This document shows positions 46,527-55,392 of a DNA stretch of 64,000 bases, piece by piece. Origin of the DNA: CAYPTB01 sp964413535 (GTDB lineage Bacteria; Planctomycetota; UBA1135; GCA-002686595); assembly GCA_964413535.1 (NCBI GenBank), contig CAYPTB010000040.1, positions 310,001 to 374,000 of the forward strand. The letters are read 5' to 3'. Below the pieces are notes generated by a model. The model saw only the letters and a list, made by a program, of their open reading frames with translations. It was not told the origin of the DNA and did not search any database. Positions within the stretch are counted from its first letter, which is position 1, and every line of letters starts with the position of its first letter. Position numbers and translations under genes: made by a program.

Positions 46527-46984
46527 CGGCGCTCGCGCGCGCGAAGGTCGACTTCGTGGTCGTCGGAGGGGTCTGTGCGGTGTTGCGCGGCGTGCCGAGC
46601 ACGACCTTCGATCTCGACATCGTTCCCGAGCGCTCGCCCGAGAACCGCAAGCGCTTGATCGGCGTCCTGCGGGCCTTGGATGCGCGACTGCGCGAGCACG
46701 CGTCGAAGAGGCTCGAGCCCAAGGAGGAAGACTTGGGAACTTCCGGGCACATCCTCCTCGCGACGACTCATGGCCCGTTGGACATCTTGGGCACCGTCGC
46801 CGGGGGTCGCGACTACGTGGACCTGGTCGAGCACGCGAGCGAGATGGATCTCGGAGGCGGTCTGCGCGTGCGGGTCCTCTCGTTGAAGGTCCTGATCGAG
46901 CTGAAGGAAGCGACCGGGCGCGAGAAGGACCGCGCGCAACTTCCGCTGCTGCGTCGGACGCTCGAGCTCACGGACGAAGACTGA
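46505..46984 (+). CDS. nucleotidyltransferase-fold protein (AbiEii/MNT-like)
   Basis: A 159-residue protein with DFVVVGGVCAVLRG and STTFDLDIV (the GG and DxD of nucleotidyltransferases, about residues 16-41), then LATTHGPLDILGTV and LKVLIELKEATGREKD. This matches small nucleotidyl-transferase-superfamily proteins found in AbiEii-type and related systems. GTG start at 46505. It overlaps the preceding small ORF and ends 28 nt from the convergent nuoN. Function could be toxin-related or regulatory; unproven. Confidence 0.75.
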   Translation: MDFEAILTALARAKVDFVVVGGVCAVLRGVPSTTFDLDIVPERSPENRKRLIGVLRALDARLREHASKRLEPKEEDLGTSGHILLATTHGPLDILGTVAGGRDYVDLVEHASEMDLGGGLRVRVLSLKVLIELKEATGREKDRAQLPLLRRTLELTDED

Positions 46985-47012
46985 GATCGGGCCTTCTCGA
47001 AGAGCTCCTCGA

Positions 47013-48542
47013 CTACTCCGCCTTCTCGGCGAGACCGAGGCTGTGCGTGCCGGTGTCGGACCAGTGTTGCAGCGGCTGCGTGTAGAGGCCGAAGAGGACG
47101 GTGCCGACGCCGAGCAGGGCGAGCAGGCCCGTGAAGTAGGGCTGGGGCGCGACTTCGCGGTCGGGCGCATCGGACAGGAACAGGGCCTTCGCGATGCGGA
47201 AGTAGTAGAAGAGCGAGACCACGCTGTTCAGCGCCGCGATCACGACCAGCCAGTACAGGCCCGCGTCGACGCCCTCGTAGAAGAGCAAGAGCTTCCCGTA
47301 GAAGCCGACGGTCGGCGGCAGGCCCGTGAGGCTGACGAGGAACGCCACCATCGCGACCGATACGAGCGGCGCCTTCCAGCCCATGCCCTCGAGCGCGTCG
47401 ATGTCCTCGCTCTTCGTGACGCCCTCGAAGTAGAGCAGGAAGCCGAAGGCTCCCAGGTTCATGAAGTAGTAGGCGGCCAGGTAGAACATCGAGGCCGAGA
47501 TGCCCTCGGGCGTCATCGTCGCGAGGCCCATGAGCGCGTAGCCGGCGTGCGCGATGGAGGAGTAGGCCAAGAGGCGCTTGACGCTCGTCTGACGCAGGGC
47601 GGAGAGATTGCCGAGCGTCATCGTCACCGCGGCGAGGACCGCGAACAGCAGGCCGATGCGCTCGCCGTACAGCGCTACGGTGGCGTCGACGCCGTCGACG
47701 AGGAACAGCATGCCGACGAAGCGCAGGAGCACCGCGAAGCCCGCGGCCTTCGACGCGACGGCGAGGAAGGTGGTGACGGGCGTCGGCGCGCCCTCGTAGA
47801 CGTCGGGCGTCCAGAAGTGGAACGGCACGACCGAGACCTTGTAGGCGAAGCCGGCGAGGATCAGGACGATCGCGACGGCGACCGGAACGGGGTCGTGGGC
47901 GAACTGCGCGGCGAGGCCGACGGGCCACGCGCTGCCGTCCGCCGTGCCCATGGCCACGAGGTCGATCGTGCCCGTGAGGCCGTAGAGCAGGCTGATGCCG
48001 TACAGCATGATCCCGGCCGAGAGCCCGCCGAAGATCACGTACTTCATCGACGCTTCGGCCGAGCGGCGCTCGCTCTTGTGGAAGCCCGCGAGCGAGTAGG
48101 AGGCGAGCGACAGGAGCTCGAGGCCCAGCATCAGGAGCAGCAGGTTGTTCGTGCTGACCATGAAGAAGATGCCGATGCCCGCGCCGACGAGGAGGAAGTA
48201 GTACTCCCCGATCCCGTGCTTGCGCTCGCGTCGATCCGCCAGGACGAACAGGCACACGACGGCGAGGGAGCCGACGGTGAAGAGCTTGAAGAAGGTCCCG
48301 AAGGCGTCGATCGAGACCATGCCGAAAGCGGTGAGCGTCGTCGGCGCGCCGGGCGCCGTGACGTCGCCCCACTGCCCGAGCAACAGGTAGAGCACGACGC
48401 CCAGACCGCCGAGGGTGACGTAGCCGACGTGGCGCGAGTCGCGTCCCTTCGTCACGAGGTCCTGGACCAGGACCACGAGCGACAAGAGCGTCAGGACGAT
48501 CTCGGGCGCGATGAGCGCGAGGTCGGTGAGGTAGCGCTCCAC
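47013..48542 (-). CDS. nuoN: NADH-quinone oxidoreductase subunit N
   Basis: A 509-residue antiporter-like membrane subunit of complex I with about 14 helices. It starts at GTG 48542, 2 nt after the nuoM stop, and MERYLTDLALIAPEIVLTLL is the expected first helix. Proton-channel motifs are visible, such as the loop Lys/His in EASMKYVIFGGLSAGIMLYG and LLAYSSIAHAGYALMG. It forms one of the three proton-pumping modules. It is the last gene of the operon. Confidence 0.94.
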   Translation of the reverse strand: MERYLTDLALIAPEIVLTLLSLVVLVQDLVTKGRDSRHVGYVTLGGLGVVLYLLLGQWGDVTAPGAPTTLTAFGMVSIDAFGTFFKLFTVGSLAVVCLFVLADRRERKHGIGEYYFLLVGAGIGIFFMVSTNNLLLLMLGLELLSLASYSLAGFHKSERRSAEASMKYVIFGGLSAGIMLYGISLLYGLTGTIDLVAMGTADGSAWPVGLAAQFAHDPVPVAVAIVLILAGFAYKVSVVPFHFWTPDVYEGAPTPVTTFLAVASKAAGFAVLLRFVGMLFLVDGVDATVALYGERIGLLFAVLAAVTMTLGNLSALRQTSVKRLLAYSSIAHAGYALMGLATMTPEGISASMFYLAAYYFMNLGAFGFLLYFEGVTKSEDIDALEGMGWKAPLVSVAMVAFLVSLTGLPPTVGFYGKLLLFYEGVDAGLYWLVVIAALNSVVSLFYYFRIAKALFLSDAPDREVAPQPYFTGLLALLGVGTVLFGLYTQPLQHWSDTGTHSLGLAEKAE

Positions 48543-48544
48543 GC

Positions 48545-50074
48545 TCAGGCCCCCGCCGTCTTCAGGAAGGCGACGATCTGCTGCATGCTCGGCGCCATCC
48601 AGTCGAGCAGGAAGCCGGGGAAGATCCCGAGCGCGACGCACAGGAACAGGAGCGGCGCCTGGCAGAAGATCTCGCGCGCGCTCATGTCGCCGTAGCCGGC
48701 GTACTTCGGGTTCAGCTTGCCGAGGAACACGCGCTGGATCGACCACAGCAGGAAGGCCGCCGTGATCACGAGGCCGATGACCGAGATCAGGACGAGCACC
48801 TTGAAGCGCGGATCGGCCGAGGAGTAAGCGCCGACGAGCGTCAGGGCCTCCGAGACGAAGCCCGCGAGGCCGGGCAGGCCCATCGCGGCGAAGAAGCACA
48901 AGGTCGTGAGCGCCCAGTAGCGCGGCATCACCTGCGCGAGGCCTCCGAAGCCGTTCAGGTCGCGGTGGTGCGCGCGGTCGTAGATCACGCCCACGACGAG
49001 GAACATGACGGCCGAGCTCGTGCCGTGGTTGAACATCTGCGTCGCGGCGCCGTAGTAGCCCCACTCGGTCATTGCGGCGAAGCCGAGCAACACGTAGCCC
49101 ATGTGCGAGACCGAGCTGTAGGCGACCATGCGCTTGAAGTCGGTCTGACCGAGCGCGACGTAGGCGCCGTAGACGATCGAGACGACGCCCAGGATGCCCA
49201 GCGCATAGGTCGACTCGCGGAACGCGGTCGGCACGAGCGGGAAGCACGCGCGCAGCATTCCGTAGCCGCCGAGCTTCAAGAGGATGCCGGCCAGGATGAC
49301 GGAGATCGGCGTCGGCGCCTGGACGTGCGCGTCCGGCAGCCAGGTGTGGAACGGGAAGACCGGCACCTTGATCGCGAAGCCGACGAACAGGAACCAGAAG
49401 ATCCAGGTCGCGAAAGGCAGGCCGATCAGCGCGCCGCCGCCGGGCAGGCTCGCCCCGTTGAGCTCGCCGCTCTTGGCGAGCGTCATCATGTCGGGGATCG
49501 AGAAGGTCCCCGAATCGAGCCGCAGCGCCACGATTGCGACCAGCATCAGGACCGAGCCGGCCAGCGTGTACAGGAAGAACTTGATCGCCGCGTACTCGCG
49601 CCGCGGGCCACCCCAGATCCCGATCAGGAAGTACATCGGGAGGAGCATCACCTCCCAGAAGACGTAGAAGAGGAAGTAGTCGAGCGAGACGAAGACGCCG
49701 AGGATGCCGACCTCGAGCAACAGGAGCAGGGCGTAGTAGGCCTTCTCCGCCTTCTCGATCGAGAAGCTCGCCGGGACGGCGATGAAGAGCAGGAGCGTCG
49801 TGAGGAAGATCAACGCCAGCGAGAGTCCGTCGACGCCCACGAAGTACTGCGCGCCGATGAGCGGGATCCAGTCGATGCGCTGCACGAACTGGTAGCCGGC
49901 CACGCTCTTGTCGAAGAGGCCGAAGTAGAGCCACGTCGCGAGCACGAGCGGCAAGCCGGTCGCCATGAGGCTGATGCCCTTCACCAGCGAGCGGTTCCCC
50001 TTGGGGGCGGCGAGGATGACGGCCATCCCGATCAGGGGGATGAAGCAGATCCAGGAGAGGATGTGATCGGCCAT
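48545..50074 (-). CDS. nuoM: NADH-quinone oxidoreductase subunit M
   Basis: A 509-residue antiporter-like subunit. Typical motifs are DGLSLALIFLTTLL, FYVFWEVMLLPMYFLIG (the key Glu in the helix), AIKFFLYTLAGSVLML and KRMVAYSSVSHMGYVLLG. Helix count is about 14 and the length is typical (NuoM about 500). It is a proton-translocating subunit between NuoL and NuoN. It lies 26 nt downstream of nuoL and 2 nt upstream of nuoN. Confidence 0.96.
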   Translation of the reverse strand: MADHILSWICFIPLIGMAVILAAPKGNRSLVKGISLMATGLPLVLATWLYFGLFDKSVAGYQFVQRIDWIPLIGAQYFVGVDGLSLALIFLTTLLLFIAVPASFSIEKAEKAYYALLLLLEVGILGVFVSLDYFLFYVFWEVMLLPMYFLIGIWGGPRREYAAIKFFLYTLAGSVLMLVAIVALRLDSGTFSIPDMMTLAKSGELNGASLPGGGALIGLPFATWIFWFLFVGFAIKVPVFPFHTWLPDAHVQAPTPISVILAGILLKLGGYGMLRACFPLVPTAFRESTYALGILGVVSIVYGAYVALGQTDFKRMVAYSSVSHMGYVLLGFAAMTEWGYYGAATQMFNHGTSSAVMFLVVGVIYDRAHHRDLNGFGGLAQVMPRYWALTTLCFFAAMGLPGLAGFVSEALTLVGAYSSADPRFKVLVLISVIGLVITAAFLLWSIQRVFLGKLNPKYAGYGDMSAREIFCQAPLLFLCVALGIFPGFLLDWMAPSMQQIVAFLKTAGA

Positions 50075-50100
50075 GGGGGGTGGCAGCTACTCCGTGAGAC

Positions 50101-52656
50101 TCAGGCCAGGATCAGCCAGGCGGCTGCGAGGAGTCCGCCCGCGACGGCGAACGCGGCGTATTGCTGGATGCGACCCGTCTGGAGCAACCGCACGGCTGCT
50201 CCGAAGACTTGCGACACGAGACCGACCCAGTTCACGAGACCGTCGACGAAGGTCTTGTCGAACCAGGCCCAGAAGAAGCCGAGCGAGCGGTGCAGCGAGC
50301 CGTTCAGCAGCACGAAACCGTCGATCAGACGCTCGTCGATCGTGCGGAAGACGGTGCACAGCTTGCGCGTCGGTTGGATGAACGTCACGTCGACCATCTC
50401 GTCGACGAAGTAGCGGCGACGCACCACGGTGTAGGCGAGCCCGAGGCGTTCCGTGATCACGGCCGGCAGGTCGCGCCGGCGCACGTAGAGGAACCAGGCA
50501 CCGGCGATGCCCACGGTCGCGACGAAGAGCGACAGCACAACGGCGCGCAAGTGAGCTGCGTGGCCGAGGTCGCTCGTGTGGTCGAGGATGCCCACCGAGA
50601 TCTTCTCGGCGGCGAAGGCGCCCACCTCGGCGCCGTACATCGAGGTCGGCGTGGCGACCTGGGTGAACCACGGCTCGGACTTGTAGAAGGTGAGCAGGTG
50701 GCCTGGGTCGGCCAGCCAGAAGTGCCCGCCGAACACGCCCAGGAACGCCAGGACGCACAGCGCCACCAGCATCGTGGGCGGCGACTCGTGCGGGACGTGC
50801 GCGCCGTGATGCCCGTGGCCGTCGTCGCCGTGGGCGGCGTGCAGAGCCGTGGCATGCGCGTGGGCGGGCGCTGCGTGGGCATGAGAAGGAGTAGCGTGTC
50901 CGTGCTCGGGCGCGGCGTGCGCCTTCGCGTGGCCGTGGCCGTGCGTTGCGTGACCGTGACCGGGAGCTTCGTGGGCGTGACCATGGGCATGGCCGTGCGC
51001 GGGCTCTGCACCATGCCCGTGCTCGCCGTGTCCCGCGACCGCGTGCGCGACGACGGGCTCGGCGTGCTCGTTGGGGTTCGGGCCTTCGACGCCCCCGGCC
51101 GCGAGTGCGGCGGAGTACATGTGCCGCTCGAGGTTCCCGCGGTACTCCCCGAAGAACGTCATGAAGATCAGCCGGAACATGTAGAAGGCGGTGAGCATCG
51201 CCGCCAGGGCGAGCGCGAGCAGGGCGTAGAGCTTCCAGCCGTCGAAGTGCCGGACGTCCAACACGCCGGCCCAGCCGGCGAGGATGATCATGTCCTTCGA
51301 GTAGAAACCCGAGAAGAACGGCACGCCCGCGATCGCCGCCGTGCAGACGAGCATGCAGACGAACGTGACGGGCATGTACTTGCGTACGCCGCCCATGATT
51401 CGCATGTCCTGCACGTGGTGGCAGCCGTGGATCACGGAACCGGCCGAGAGGAACAGGCACGCCTTGAAGAACGCGTGCGTGACCATGTGGAACATCCCGG
51501 CCACGACTCCGCCGAGGCCGACCGCGGCGACCATGAAGCCGAGCTGCGAGATCGTGGAGTAGGCGAGCACCGCCTTGATGTCGTAGACGACCATTCCGAT
51601 CGTTGCGGCGAAGATCGCCGTCGTCGCTCCGACCACCGTCACGACCGAGAGCACTTCCGGGCTCATCAGCGGGTACATGCGCCCGAGCAGGAAGACGCCG
51701 GCCGCCACCATCGTCGCGGCGTGGATCATCGCGCTCACGGGCGTCGGACCGGCCATCGCATCCGGTAGCCAGATGTGCAGCGGGAACTGCGCCGACTTGC
51801 CGACCGTGCCGCCGAAGGCGCACAGGCCGGCCGCCGTCATCCAGCCCGGGAACTCGCCGCCGTTGTGCTCGACCACGAGGCGCCCCATCTCCCACATGTC
51901 GCGGAAGACGAAGGGCTGGAAGTTCGGCAGCGCAGCCTTGAACTCGGGAACCGTGCTCCAGAGCGACGTGAAGTTGCGATAGAAGATGAAGATCGCGATG
52001 AACAGCAGGCAGTCGCCGACGCGCGTCGTGAGGAACGCCTTCTTCGAGGCCCAGGTCGCCCAGCGGTGGAAGAACGGCTTGCTCGGGTCCTGCGAGAAGT
52101 GGCCGATGAGCAAGTAGCTCATCAACCCCATGATCTCCCAGAACAGGAACAGGAAGAGGATGTTGTCCGCGAGCACGAGCCCGAGCATCGCGAAACTGAA
52201 CAGGCTGATGTTCGCGAAGAAGACGTGGTAGCGGCGGTCGCCGTGCATGTACCCGATCGAGAACAGGTGCACGCAGAAGCACACGATGCCGACCACGGCG
52301 AGCATGACGGCGCCGAGCGGGTCGTAGAGGATGCCGGCGACGACGTTCTGGATGCCGGGAGCGTCGCTGAAGAGCCAGTGGAACGCGAAGCCGTGCTCCT
52401 GCGAGCTCCAGAGCTGTGATGCATCCGCGCCGTGCGCGTCTCCCCCGTGGCCGCCGCTCGAGCTCGCGATGATCTTGAAGGCCAGGAACACGGTGATGCA
52501 CATCACCGCGAACATGCCTCCGGTGAGCAGCCAGTCTCCCTGCCGCGGCAGCTTCTTCCCGAAGAAGATCTGCACCACGTACCCGACGAGCGGGATCAGC
52601 AGCACGGCGAGCAGGAGCCCGAAGTCGGTCGCCGGATCGAACTCGAGGAGTGCCAT
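50101..52656 (-). CDS. nuoL: NADH-quinone oxidoreductase subunit L with a His-rich insertion
   Basis: An 851-residue NuoL, well beyond the common 610-650 residues. The core has DPLGAVMLAVVGIVCFCVHL, FWEIMGLMSYLLIGHF, IHAATMVAAGVFLLGR and KAVLAYSTISQLGFM, with C-terminal helices connecting to the lateral helix. The extra length includes a low-complexity insertion at about residues 530-620, with 28 His in roughly 88 residues, many as HGH/HAH. NuoL is the distal proton-pumping subunit. Effect of the insertion is unknown; it may bind metal. Confidence 0.93.
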   Translation of the reverse strand: MALLEFDPATDFGLLLAVLLIPLVGYVVQIFFGKKLPRQGDWLLTGGMFAVMCITVFLAFKIIASSSGGHGGDAHGADASQLWSSQEHGFAFHWLFSDAPGIQNVVAGILYDPLGAVMLAVVGIVCFCVHLFSIGYMHGDRRYHVFFANISLFSFAMLGLVLADNILFLFLFWEIMGLMSYLLIGHFSQDPSKPFFHRWATWASKKAFLTTRVGDCLLFIAIFIFYRNFTSLWSTVPEFKAALPNFQPFVFRDMWEMGRLVVEHNGGEFPGWMTAAGLCAFGGTVGKSAQFPLHIWLPDAMAGPTPVSAMIHAATMVAAGVFLLGRMYPLMSPEVLSVVTVVGATTAIFAATIGMVVYDIKAVLAYSTISQLGFMVAAVGLGGVVAGMFHMVTHAFFKACLFLSAGSVIHGCHHVQDMRIMGGVRKYMPVTFVCMLVCTAAIAGVPFFSGFYSKDMIILAGWAGVLDVRHFDGWKLYALLALALAAMLTAFYMFRLIFMTFFGEYRGNLERHMYSAALAAGGVEGPNPNEHAEPVVAHAVAGHGEHGHGAEPAHGHAHGHAHEAPGHGHATHGHGHAKAHAAPEHGHATPSHAHAAPAHAHATALHAAHGDDGHGHHGAHVPHESPPTMLVALCVLAFLGVFGGHFWLADPGHLLTFYKSEPWFTQVATPTSMYGAEVGAFAAEKISVGILDHTSDLGHAAHLRAVVLSLFVATVGIAGAWFLYVRRRDLPAVITERLGLAYTVVRRRYFVDEMVDVTFIQPTRKLCTVFRTIDERLIDGFVLLNGSLHRSLGFFWAWFDKTFVDGLVNWVGLVSQVFGAAVRLLQTGRIQQYAAFAVAGGLLAAAWLILA

Positions 52657-52689
52657 CGGGTGAAGGGGGGCGCTTGGAGATCGGACGCG

Positions 52690-52992
52690 CTATTCGCGGA
52701 GCAGGTCCGCTTCGCTCGGCCTCACCGAATCGAAGAGGTAGAACACGTTCAGCACGATGGCGAGGGCCACCGCGGCTTCCGCCGCCGCGAGGATGATCGT
52801 GAAGACGGCGAACATCTGGCCGTCGAGCGCCCCGCCCTGGAAACGGCTGAAGGCGACGAAGTTGATGTTCGCCGCGTTGAGGATCATCTCGATCCCCATC
52901 AGCACGTAGAGCACGTTCCTGCGGACGATGATGGCCACGACGCCGAGCGCGAAGAGCGCCGCCGAGACCGCCACGTAGGCTCCGAGTCCCAT
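52690..52992 (-). CDS. nuoK: NADH-quinone oxidoreductase subunit K
   Basis: A 100-residue, three-helix NuoK. The conserved acidic residues are in MGIEMILNAANINFV (helix 2 Glu) and AAAEAAVALAIVL (helix 3 Glu), both part of the proton path. Length is identical to E. coli NuoK. The ATG overlaps the nuoJ stop (TGATG), showing translational coupling. Confidence 0.96.
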   Translation of the reverse strand: MGLGAYVAVSAALFALGVVAIIVRRNVLYVLMGIEMILNAANINFVAFSRFQGGALDGQMFAVFTIILAAAEAAVALAIVLNVFYLFDSVRPSEADLLRE

Positions 52993-53636
52993 CACAGCCC
53001 TTCCTTCGCGTCGAGTCGACGTCCGATGGACTCGGGTTCCTCGAGCGGCTCGAGGTCCGCGCGCCGGCGCCGCGCGATGTAAACGGCCGCGACGAGCGCC
53101 ACGGTCAGCACGACCGCGGCGAGCTCGAAGGCCACCACGTACTGGTCCGCGGCCAAGAAACCGACGCCGATGCGCTTCGCGTTGTCCACGTGCTCCGGCA
53201 TCTCGTGCGTGGTCACGGCCCAGGTCGCCGCTTCGGCCACACGCATCCCGACCCACGCGAAGCCAAGACCGATCGCTGCGAGCCCGCCGAGGACGCGCGG
53301 GAGGTTGCGCTCCGCGAGATCGGGCGGTGTGAGCATCACGCCGAAGAGGAGCAGAGCGAGGATCCCGCCGACGTAGATCAGGATCTGCGCCATGGCCAGG
53401 AAGTCGGCCTCGAGCAGGACGAAGAAGCCCGCGATGCCGAGGAAGGTGGCCATCAGCGCGAAGGCGCTGCGGATGACGGAGCGCTCCCAGATGCACACGA
53501 GCGAGCCGCCCAGGGTCAGCACGCTGAACAGGGCGAACGCGAGGCCCGGAGCTCCCGCGGCCCCGGCTCCGACGCCGAACGCCGTGAGGGCGAGGAGCGC
53601 GAGAGCCGCGTAGAAGATCTTGGACGGCTTCTCCAT
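52992..53636 (-). CDS. nuoJ: NADH-quinone oxidoreductase subunit J
   Basis: A 214-residue membrane subunit with five helices. SAFALMATFLGIAGFFVLLEADFLAM and AQILIYVGGILALLLFGVML, split across helices 2-3, are the NuoJ signature including the pi-bulge helix. The C-terminal helix is followed by a basic tail. It couples quinone chemistry to the antiporter subunits. The stop overlaps the nuoK start. Confidence 0.95.
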   Translation of the reverse strand: MEKPSKIFYAALALLALTAFGVGAGAAGAPGLAFALFSVLTLGGSLVCIWERSVIRSAFALMATFLGIAGFFVLLEADFLAMAQILIYVGGILALLLFGVMLTPPDLAERNLPRVLGGLAAIGLGFAWVGMRVAEAATWAVTTHEMPEHVDNAKRIGVGFLAADQYVVAFELAAVVLTVALVAAVYIARRRRADLEPLEEPESIGRRLDAKEGL

Positions 53637-53643
53637 CGCGGAC

Positions 53644-54207
53644 CTAGTCGGCGGGCTCCGCCTGCGTCTCCTCCGGCTCGTCCTCGCCCGAGGCGTCCGC
53701 GACTCCGGAGGCGGCCGCGGCGGCCTTCTTGGCCTCCTTCTCGGCCTTCCGCTTCTGGGCCTCGACCATGCGGATCTTCGCGTCGCGCGACATGCCCTTG
53801 TACGAGAGCAGGTCGTGCTTGAACTCGCTGCGGTCGAAGCTCACGAACGCGAACTCGGTCCCCATGTGGATGCAGTCCTTGGGGCACGGGTACACGCACA
53901 GCTCGCAGAACATGCACTTCTGGTAGTCGAGCGTGAACGTGATCCACTCGAGCTCCTTGCCGTGCCGCACCGCGTCCATCTCGATGCAGTCGATCGGGCA
54001 CGCGCGGGCGCAGGCGAGGCAGTCGATGCACTTCTCCTGCTCGAGGTAGTGGATGCCGCGATAGCGGTTGGGGATCGGCAGACGCTCGTCGGGGTACTGG
54101 ACCGTGATCGGCTTCTGCAGGAGGTAGCGCCCCGTGATGCGCATGCCCACGAGCGTGCTCCAGAAGCCCTGCCATATGTTCTGGAAGTAGTTGGAGACGG
54201 TGACCAT
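53644..54207 (-). CDS. nuoI: NADH-quinone oxidoreductase subunit I
   Basis: A 187-residue peripheral subunit with two 4Fe-4S sites of ferredoxin type: CIDCLACARACP (Cys60/63/66/70) and CMFCELCVYPCP (Cys98/101/104/108). These are clusters N6a and N6b. The last about 35 residues form a Lys/Ala/Glu-rich tail (AEKEAKKAAAAASG) that is longer than usual. It carries electrons toward NuoB. Encoded 7 nt upstream of nuoJ. Confidence 0.96.
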   Translation of the reverse strand: MVTVSNYFQNIWQGFWSTLVGMRITGRYLLQKPITVQYPDERLPIPNRYRGIHYLEQEKCIDCLACARACPIDCIEMDAVRHGKELEWITFTLDYQKCMFCELCVYPCPKDCIHMGTEFAFVSFDRSEFKHDLLSYKGMSRDAKIRMVEAQKRKAEKEAKKAAAAASGVADASGEDEPEETQAEPAD

Positions 54208-54219
54208 CGTGCCCCGGCC

Positions 54220-55392
54220 TCAGCCTGTGATCGCCCACTTGCCCCACTCCCACACGCCGGCGCCGAGGACGCACGCGAGCGAAAGGGGCGTGAGGTACTT
54301 GTATCCCATCGTCATGACCTGATCGATGCGCAGGCGCGGCAGCGTCCAACGCACCCACATCATCACGAACACGCCGAAGAAGCCCTTCAGCACGATCGTG
54401 ACGAAGGCCATGACGTTCCACAGCACCGCGTTCGGCATCCACCCGCCGTCGTCGAAGAGCCAGGTCAGCGGGCTCTGGAATCCGCCGAGGAAGAAGAAGC
54501 ACACCACGACGCTGTACAGGAACATCGCCGCGTACTCCTCCATGAAGAAGAAGGACCAGCGGATTCCCGAGTACTCCGTCATGAAGCCGGCGACGAGCTC
54601 GGACTCGGTCTCCGGCAGGTCGAACGGCGCGCGCTTCGTCTCCGCCAGGATCGCGACGAAGACGAGGATCAGCGCGGGGAGCATGAACGGGTTGCCGAGT
54701 CCGATGCCGGCGTCGGTCCAGGTGACCGGCCAGATGAACCAGCCGCCGACACCGAGCGCGCCGGCCTGCAGCTCGCTCGCGTCCAGCAAGTTGAACGTGC
54801 CCGCGACCATCAGCGGCACGAGCAGGCTGATGCCGAGCGGGATCTCGTAGGCCACGACCTGGGCCGCCTCGCGCATCGCGCCGAAGAGCGACCACTTCGA
54901 GTTGGACGACCAGCCCGCCATGATCACGCCGATCGTCGTCGTCGACGTCAGGGCGAGGATGAAGAACACGCCCATGTCGAGGTCGGCGAAGAAGAAGTCC
55001 GGCGCCAACGGGAGGACGGCCATCGCGCCGAGTACGCTCGCGAGCACGATCGCCGGCGCGAGCACGAACAACAGACGGTCGGCCCCGAGCGGGATCAGGT
55101 CCTCCTTGAGCAGGAGCTTCACGCCGTCGGCGAGCGGCTGCAGCCAGCCGTGCCAGCCGGCGCGCATCGGCCCGTAGCGGCACTGGATGTGACCCGAGAC
55201 CTTCCGCTCGAGCCACACGCTGAACATCGCGACCACCGAGACGAGCGCGACGACGAGTCCGACGCCGATCATCACGGCAGTGAACGGCACGGCCCAGTCG
55301 GGGACGAACTCGGGCCGCGGCGCCTGCGCCAACAGTTCGCGGATCAGGTTCGTTCCGCTCCCGAGCTCCGCCGTATCGATGTGTGCCGACAT
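54220..55392 (-). CDS. nuoH: NADH-quinone oxidoreductase subunit H
   Basis: A 390-residue membrane subunit with eight helices. ERKVSGHIQCRYGPMRAGWHG, the quinone-site loop, and LPETESELVAGFMTEYSGIRW, the acidic loop that lines the E-channel, are both conserved. It forms the quinone chamber with NuoB and NuoD. The start (ATG 55392) overlaps the nuoD stop as TGATG. Length is slightly above E. coli (325). Confidence 0.95.
   Translation of the reverse strand: MSAHIDTAELGSGTNLIRELLAQAPRPEFVPDWAVPFTAVMIGVGLVVALVSVVAMFSVWLERKVSGHIQCRYGPMRAGWHGWLQPLADGVKLLLKEDLIPLGADRLLFVLAPAIVLASVLGAMAVLPLAPDFFFADLDMGVFFILALTSTTTIGVIMAGWSSNSKWSLFGAMREAAQVVAYEIPLGISLLVPLMVAGTFNLLDASELQAGALGVGGWFIWPVTWTDAGIGLGNPFMLPALILVFVAILAETKRAPFDLPETESELVAGFMTEYSGIRWSFFFMEEYAAMFLYSVVVCFFFLGGFQSPLTWLFDDGGWMPNAVLWNVMAFVTIVLKGFFGVFVMMWVRWTLPRLRIDQVMTMGYKYLTPLSLACVLGAGVWEWGKWAITG

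Noticed and set aside
47013..49934. A single 973-codon frame covering nuoN and part of nuoM
   Set aside because: Only the 3' part encodes NuoN; the upstream part is a shadow of nuoM. The GTG at 48542 is the real start.
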